Below, one piece after another: positions 6,062-10,093 of a DNA stretch of 10,093 nucleotides. Source of the stretch: Mollicutes bacterium (GTDB lineage Bacteria > Bacillota_I > Bacilli_A > RF39 > UBA660). Position 1 is the first letter of the stretch. Each line of letters begins with the position of its first letter. The notes under the pieces are model-generated. The model made no database searches. It was not told where the DNA came from and saw only the letters and a list, made by a program, of their open reading frames with translations. Position numbers and translations under genes: made by a program. The stretch covers positions 1-10,093 of the forward strand of contig JAAZHN010000076.1 of NCBI GenBank assembly GCA_012510695.1, given 5' to 3'.

Positions 6062-6998
6062 CTATCTTTCAACCTTGAAAATGTTTTCTCTATGCCATCT
6101 GATGAAGTCTATATTAGGTAATTTTCCCCCATATGTTTGTATTCTGTAATTTTCAAAGTTTAGTAGATAATCATATAATATCTCATCATCTCGTGCAACA
6201 TTGGATATAACTAATCTGAAATTATCGTCAAAAGCTATGTATCCTTTATCAAATGCTTTATCAAGAAGTGATGATAGGCATAACCCATTATCTGGATTTA
6301 ATCTATTTTCGGCATCTTCTCTCCAAGGTTTTATGTGTGATGCAATCAAAAAATCTGATGTAGAGATTCCACTAATGCAACATCTATGTCTATAGTTTGC
6401 TTTTACAGCTCTTGCAAAAACTGTTTGTGCAGCTCCTCGAATTTTCGTATTTCCAACTTGATCAGGAACATAATAGTCAGCTGTCTGCATTTTTTGATAC
6501 ATATTATTTTCTGCCTGTGTAAATTCCTCATCATGTTGTTCATCTTGATCAGACACTTCGCTTATTTTTAATCTCTCTTGTAAATTTAATATGTTAACAA
6601 AATCTTCTCTTGTAATTCTAGTCATTCCATATTGATTAAAAAAATGCGCCCAATTATTTCCTCTTTCTTTAAACTCCCAATTGAAATCTTCCATATCGGA
6701 TTGAGTAAGAAATTTTCCAAATAATAATCTCGAGCTAATCTTTCCTACAACACCATTATTCTCATCTCTAATTTCAGATATCTTACCAGAACCAAAAAAA
6801 TAAAACTCACCAATTCCTGAAGCCCCTAAGGGTTTTCTATAGATAAAAAGATCACCTTCTCTAACTAGATTATACTTAGTTCGTTCCCATGAATATCTTT
6901 CAAAATCAATATCCCATACTCCATCAGTATGAGTATCTAAAATAACGTGTATTTACATTATTTAATTCATTGCTATAAATTATTTCAAAATTCGCCAT
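6062..6998 (-). pseudogene. HNH endonuclease with N-terminal PUA/EVE-like domain, frameshifted
   Basis: The gene begins at ATG 6996-6998, six bases after GGGGG, and reads MANFEIIYSNELNNVN. Near 6945-6955 the frame must shift by one base to continue through DTHTDGVWDIDFERYSWE and on without a stop to TAG at 6062-6064. The intended product is about 312 residues. Its first part (GDLFIYRK, GEFYFFGSGKI) looks like a PUA/EVE-like beta-barrel of the kind that recognises modified bases. The last part is an HNH nuclease domain: NYRHRCCISG, ASHIKPW, NPDNGLCL, DKAFDKG. This pairing suggests a modification-dependent restriction enzyme, by inference. The aligned place of a conserved HNH histidine (xHDxxFDxG) appears to be Leu. 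The intact part from 6694 down has no ribosome binding site of its own. Either a true inactivating mutation or a base-calling error would explain the shift. The next gene is 11 bases downstream. Confidence 0.8.
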
Positions 6999-7067
6999 CA
7001 TTAACCCCCTATTATAATAGAATACTTGTTTATAATATTTTAACATACAACAATCTGTTATGAAAGC

Positions 7068-7105
7068 AAAAAAAGCCATTAATATCCAAAATTCGATAAA
7101 TGGCT
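7068..7105 (-). terminator. Terminator of the recombinase genes
   Basis: On the minus strand AGCCATT (7099-7105) pairs with AATGGCT (7074-7080), the stem extends by GATA/TATC across a two-base bulge, and TTTTTTG follows. It begins six bases after the recombinase stop codon and insulates the recombinase genes from the nuclease cluster. The plus strand also has a T-run after the stem, so it may act in both directions. Confidence 0.85.
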
Positions 7106-7111
7106 GTTTTT

Positions 7112-8695
7112 TTATACTTCTTCTTGAATTTCAGTACCATTTTTAAATACGAATATAATACTACCATCATGATTAACAATAGCTTTTTCAATCATTAATG
7201 CCCATAATGTTTCATCCCAAGCATCAATAACCAATGGTTGTTTTTTTAAATTCTCAATAAACACTTCCATTGCTTTATATTTAGATTTTCTCAACTCCTT
7301 ATCTTTTTGTAATTTCTCGAGTTTCTTATATTCTTCTTCATATCTCTTGCTTAGACTATTGTACTTTTTTATATATTCATCTTGCGATTGAAGTGTTGAT
7401 GCATTTTCCTTAACAAGATGTTTTACTCTTTCAGCAATAACCTCTATTTCTTCAGTCCGCCTTTCTATCTCTTTATCAAGTTCCTCAAAATCTGTTAAAG
7501 ACATTTTTACTAACTCACAGTCTTCTATAATCTGATTTCTATTTTCCATAAATCTATTGTAACTATTTAAAAATATCATTTGAATAGTTTCTACTGTTAG
7601 ATTAGGTGTACTACATCTTTTAGCATCTTTCTTATACTTCTTATTACATTGCCAGATAACCTTCCGGTACTTACTTGTAGAATGCCATACTTTTTGTCCG
7701 TAGAACCCACCACAATCTCCACAAACTAGTTTTGATGAAAATATACTTTTAGAACTATATGTTCTTCCAAGTTCAACACGTCTTGCAAACTCTGCTTGTA
7801 CTAGTTCCCATTCAATAGGATCAATAATTGCAGGATGGCTATTTTCAACATAATACTGTGGAATTTCACCTTCATTTTTCTTCATCTTTTTTTCCAGGAA
7901 GTCCACAGTAAATGTCTTTTGAAGGAGTGCATCTCCTTTATACTTTTCGTTAGTTAGGATACTGTCCACTGTTGATTTTTGCCATTTATCTTTTCTAGCA
8001 GGTGTCTTGATGTTATTTTTTGTTAGATAGTTTGCTATCCAACCAGCTGTTTTTCCTTTAATGAATAAACTATAAATCAACCTTACTATTTTAGCTTCTT
8101 CTTCTATTATTTCTAATTTTCCATTAGCGCCTTTTTTATATCCTAGAAAATTCTTATACGCTAAATGAACTTTACCATCTGCAAATTTTTTTCTTTGCCC
8201 CCATGTGATATTTTCAGATATTGATCTAGATTCTTCTTGAGCAAGACTACTCATTATTGTAATTAATAACTCCCCTTTACCATCAAAGGTATAAATATTT
8301 TCCTTCTCAAAATAGCACTCCACTCCAGCTTCTTTTAACTTACGGATTGTTACCAAACTGTCTACTGTATTTCTTGCAAATCTTGATACGGACTTTGTTA
8401 CGATCAAATCAATTTTACCATCTAACGCATCATTAATCATTCTCTTGAAACCTTCACGTTTCTTTGTGTTTGTTCCACTAATTCCCTCGTCAGTATAAAC
8501 ATCTGCAAATTCCCATTCAGGTTTTGACTTGATAAATTTGGTGTAGTAATCCACTTGTGCTTCATAGCTAGTAAACTGTTCATCAGAATCAGTTGACACA
8601 CGAGCATAACCAGCTACTTTTCTTTTAGTTAGTTCAGAGTTTGGTAATCTTGTAAGTGGATTAATTGTTGGTGGAATTACTGTAATTTTTGCCAT
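7112..8695 (-). CDS. Large serine recombinase (site-specific integrase)
   Basis: This 527-residue enzyme belongs to the large serine recombinases that integrate and excise prophages and conjugative or mobilisable elements. The N-terminal catalytic domain (about residues 25-165) has the YARVSTD motif with nucleophile Ser34 and Arg32, then DEGISGT and the arginine-rich SVSRFARN (Arg105, Arg108). The Recombinase domain follows (about 180-300). Next is a zinc ribbon with Cys325, Cys328, Cys350 and Cys361, and then a long charged coiled coil (about 405-485) of the type that controls synapsis and excision. All expected parts are present, so it may be active. The ATG at 8693-8695 is preceded by a good AGAGGTG site; a GTG at 8702-8704 overlaps that site and is rejected. 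The start lies inside the 3' end of the upstream recombinase fragment, overlapping it by 35 bases, which implies the two were once translationally coupled. Confidence 0.95.
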   Translation of the reverse strand: MAKITVIPPTINPLTRLPNSELTKRKVAGYARVSTDSDEQFTSYEAQVDYYTKFIKSKPEWEFADVYTDEGISGTNTKKREGFKRMINDALDGKIDLIVTKSVSRFARNTVDSLVTIRKLKEAGVECYFEKENIYTFDGKGELLITIMSSLAQEESRSISENITWGQRKKFADGKVHLAYKNFLGYKKGANGKLEIIEEEAKIVRLIYSLFIKGKTAGWIANYLTKNNIKTPARKDKWQKSTVDSILTNEKYKGDALLQKTFTVDFLEKKMKKNEGEIPQYYVENSHPAIIDPIEWELVQAEFARRVELGRTYSSKSIFSSKLVCGDCGGFYGQKVWHSTSKYRKVIWQCNKKYKKDAKRCSTPNLTVETIQMIFLNSYNRFMENRNQIIEDCELVKMSLTDFEELDKEIERRTEEIEVIAERVKHLVKENASTLQSQDEYIKKYNSLSKRYEEEYKKLEKLQKDKELRKSKYKAMEVFIENLKKQPLVIDAWDETLWALMIEKAIVNHDGSIIFVFKNGTEIQEEV

Positions 8696-9968
8696 TGATT
8701 TCACCTCTTCTTTTAAGTTCTCTAAGTCTTGCTAGTTCTCTCTTTTCTTTTGTCCAACTTTCACTTCTTGGCTTGTTTTGCCACTTTTTTATTACTTCTG
8801 TCTCATCATTTAATGTAAATACTAACTCATTATTATCACAAGCTTTAATTGAACTTATGTTTTTCTTAAATGTATCTTCATTAAATTCTTCTAGTTCAAG
8901 TATATCAGTAGATACTTCAAATAATATTTCCTCAGGAACTTGCTTTGCATCACATGCTACCTTTCCATTTTCTATATGATTGTTACATTGCCATACATGC
9001 TTATATGGTGTAGTTTTTCTTCTATAATTTGTTCCACACTTATCACATACAATCATTCCTGTAAATGGATACTTTTTAGGACTTCTTCTTTTACCTGATA
9101 AACTATCACGTTTCTTTAATTCTTCTTGAACTTTTCTATATTCACTAACACTTACGATTGCTTCATGAGATTCTTTAACATGGTATTTTGGTAAATATCC
9201 ATTATTTAACTTCTTCTTTTTAGTTAGATGGTTTTCCGTGTATGTCTTCTGAAGTATTAAGTTTCCAGTATAGTTATAATTTGTAAGTATATATCTTACT
9301 GAAGATTTATTCCATTTTTTATTCTTTCTTGTAAGATACCCTTCTTCATTAATCTTTTTTGTAACAGCCCCTACTCCCATTCCTGATAAGTAATAGTCAT
9401 AAATAAGTCTTACCACATGTGCTTCGTGTGGAATAATTTTAAAAATACCATCATCATAAGAATACCCATAAATAACACTATTCCAAGTCTTACCTTCTTC
9501 AAAGTTTTTTCTAATCCTCCACTTCATGTTTTCACTAACTTGTCTACTTTCTTCTTGAGCATATGATGCTAGTATCGTTATCATTAATTCACCATCGCTA
9601 CTTATTGTATGAATGTTTTGTTCTTCAAAATAAACATCAACACCTATATGTCTTAAGTTGTACTTTTTAAACTCGCACCACTTTTTACTATCGTGCATTG
9701 GTAGGTTTCTTGTTCTACCGCCATTTGATTTTGTAGGCGTACACGGAACACAAAAATACTTTATTAAATCTTTACCTTCAGATAGTTTTTGTTTATCTAA
9801 GCTTAATACTGAACCTACTCCTTGTAATGATAGTGGTAATCCTAAGTATGCTGATGCAACCATAGTGCATCTCCAGGAAGTAGGATTTAAATATATACCA
9901 GTTGGGTATCCTAAAAATTTTGAAAGGCATATTCTTTCAAAACTTGCATTAAATGCATATTTGATTAC
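8661..9968 (-). pseudogene. Chimeric remnant: phage DNA polymerase fragment fused to a truncated serine recombinase
   Basis: One open frame joins two unrelated proteins. From 9968 to 9651 it encodes about 106 residues of a phage family-A DNA polymerase exonuclease region: AFNASFER (Exo II-like), GYPTGIYLNPTSWRCT, YLGLPLSLQGVG, KQKLSEGKDLIKYF and TKSNGGRTRNLP, ending at KKYNLR. From 9650 to 8661 it continues as a serine recombinase: GVDVYFEEQNIHT, SYAQEESRQVSENM, a Recombinase domain, a zinc ribbon (VCDKCG, WQC, AC) and a short basic tail. The catalytic serine and roughly the first 100 residues are missing, so it cannot catalyse recombination. The polymerase lacks its Exo I and polymerase domains, and the Exo III Asp after YNLR is replaced by His at the join. 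The frame reaches 10028 only through a TTG without a ribosome binding site. I read it as a deletion scar. Confidence 0.8.
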
Positions 9969-10093
9969 ATAAAAATATTTGGTTAGTACATAAATGTTAG
10001 TACTTATTCTCAAAAATCGCGTGTTCAAAAGGAATTATAAACAGCTCTTAATACAAGGAAAAACAACATAAAACAGTTCAAATCAGCATGAAA

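Larger units (their letters stand above)
4644..10093. mobile_element. Putative degraded integrated element (prophage- or ICE-like)
   Basis: The segment to the right of the nrdDG promoter carries an intact large serine recombinase, a second recombinase missing its catalytic part, a phage polymerase fragment, and cargo-like nuclease genes, two of which are broken. Recombinase next to cargo is the usual end structure of such elements, and the chimeric gene shows that internal DNA has been lost. The left limit is placed at the terminator before the nrdDG promoter, purely by gene content. The right limit lies outside the window. I found no convincing attachment-site duplication, so the boundaries and the element's identity are inference. 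Confidence 0.45.

Noticed and set aside
6051..6062. GTG at 6060-6062 as start of the zinc-ribbon gene
   Set aside because: It overlaps the ribosome binding site that fits the ATG at 6048-6050, and no site precedes the GTG.
6062..6998. Programmed ribosomal frameshifting in the HNH gene
   Set aside because: No slippery heptamer with a downstream stimulatory structure is evident at the shift. Mutation or sequencing error is simpler.
7011..7016. TATAAT on the minus strand just before the HNH gene, considered as its -10 box
   Set aside because: There is no -35 match at the right distance, and transcription would start inside the ribosome binding site, so the promoter is not supported.
8689..9972. 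Plus-strand reading frames opposite the recombinase/polymerase remnant
   Set aside because: They lack ribosome binding sites and similarity, and lie opposite frames with strong family motifs, so they are antisense shadows.

Overview
The window is A+T-rich DNA with strong GGAGG-type ribosome binding sites, short U-tailed hairpin terminators and a class III (oxygen-sensitive) ribonucleotide reductase operon under a cobalamin riboswitch. Together these suggest an anaerobic low-GC Gram-positive bacterium (Bacillota, probably Clostridia). The species cannot be named from this window. All genes except the partial one at the left edge are on the minus strand, so transcription runs from right to left.

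Left part (1-1140): the last 43 codons of an unrecognised plus-strand gene converge on an unrecognised 257-residue protein with one predicted membrane segment. A hairpin terminator at about 1104-1135 closes the next operon.

Chromosomal core (1198-4484): this is the nrdD-nrdG operon. NrdD is the glycyl-radical anaerobic ribonucleoside-triphosphate reductase, and NrdG is the radical-SAM enzyme that activates it. Upstream lie, in transcription order, a candidate promoter (4456-4484), a cobalamin aptamer with a clear B12 box (4219-4375), a candidate P13 hairpin and a terminator just before the nrdD ribosome binding site. The arrangement predicts that nrdDG is turned off when B12 is plentiful, as expected if the cell also has a B12-dependent class II reductase (NrdJ).

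Accessory part (about 4640-10093): this looks like a decaying integrated element. It carries a cluster of small nuclease-like or defence-like genes: an HNH endonuclease with an N-terminal PUA/EVE-like domain broken by one frameshift, a four-cysteine zinc-ribbon protein, a divergent GIY-YIG-like protein and a truncated, possibly HEPN-type fragment. Upstream of these, behind a terminator, are an intact large serine recombinase and a second recombinase gene that has lost its catalytic N-terminus. The second gene is joined in frame to an internal piece of a phage family-A DNA polymerase. This chimera is the most unusual object in the window and points to deletion of most of a prophage or similar element.

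I found no rRNA or tRNA gene, CRISPR array or intact insertion sequence. I cannot point to a clearly new working system. The best leads are the B12-controlled nrdDG leader, the HNH/zinc-ribbon/GIY-YIG-like cluster and the polymerase-recombinase fusion.
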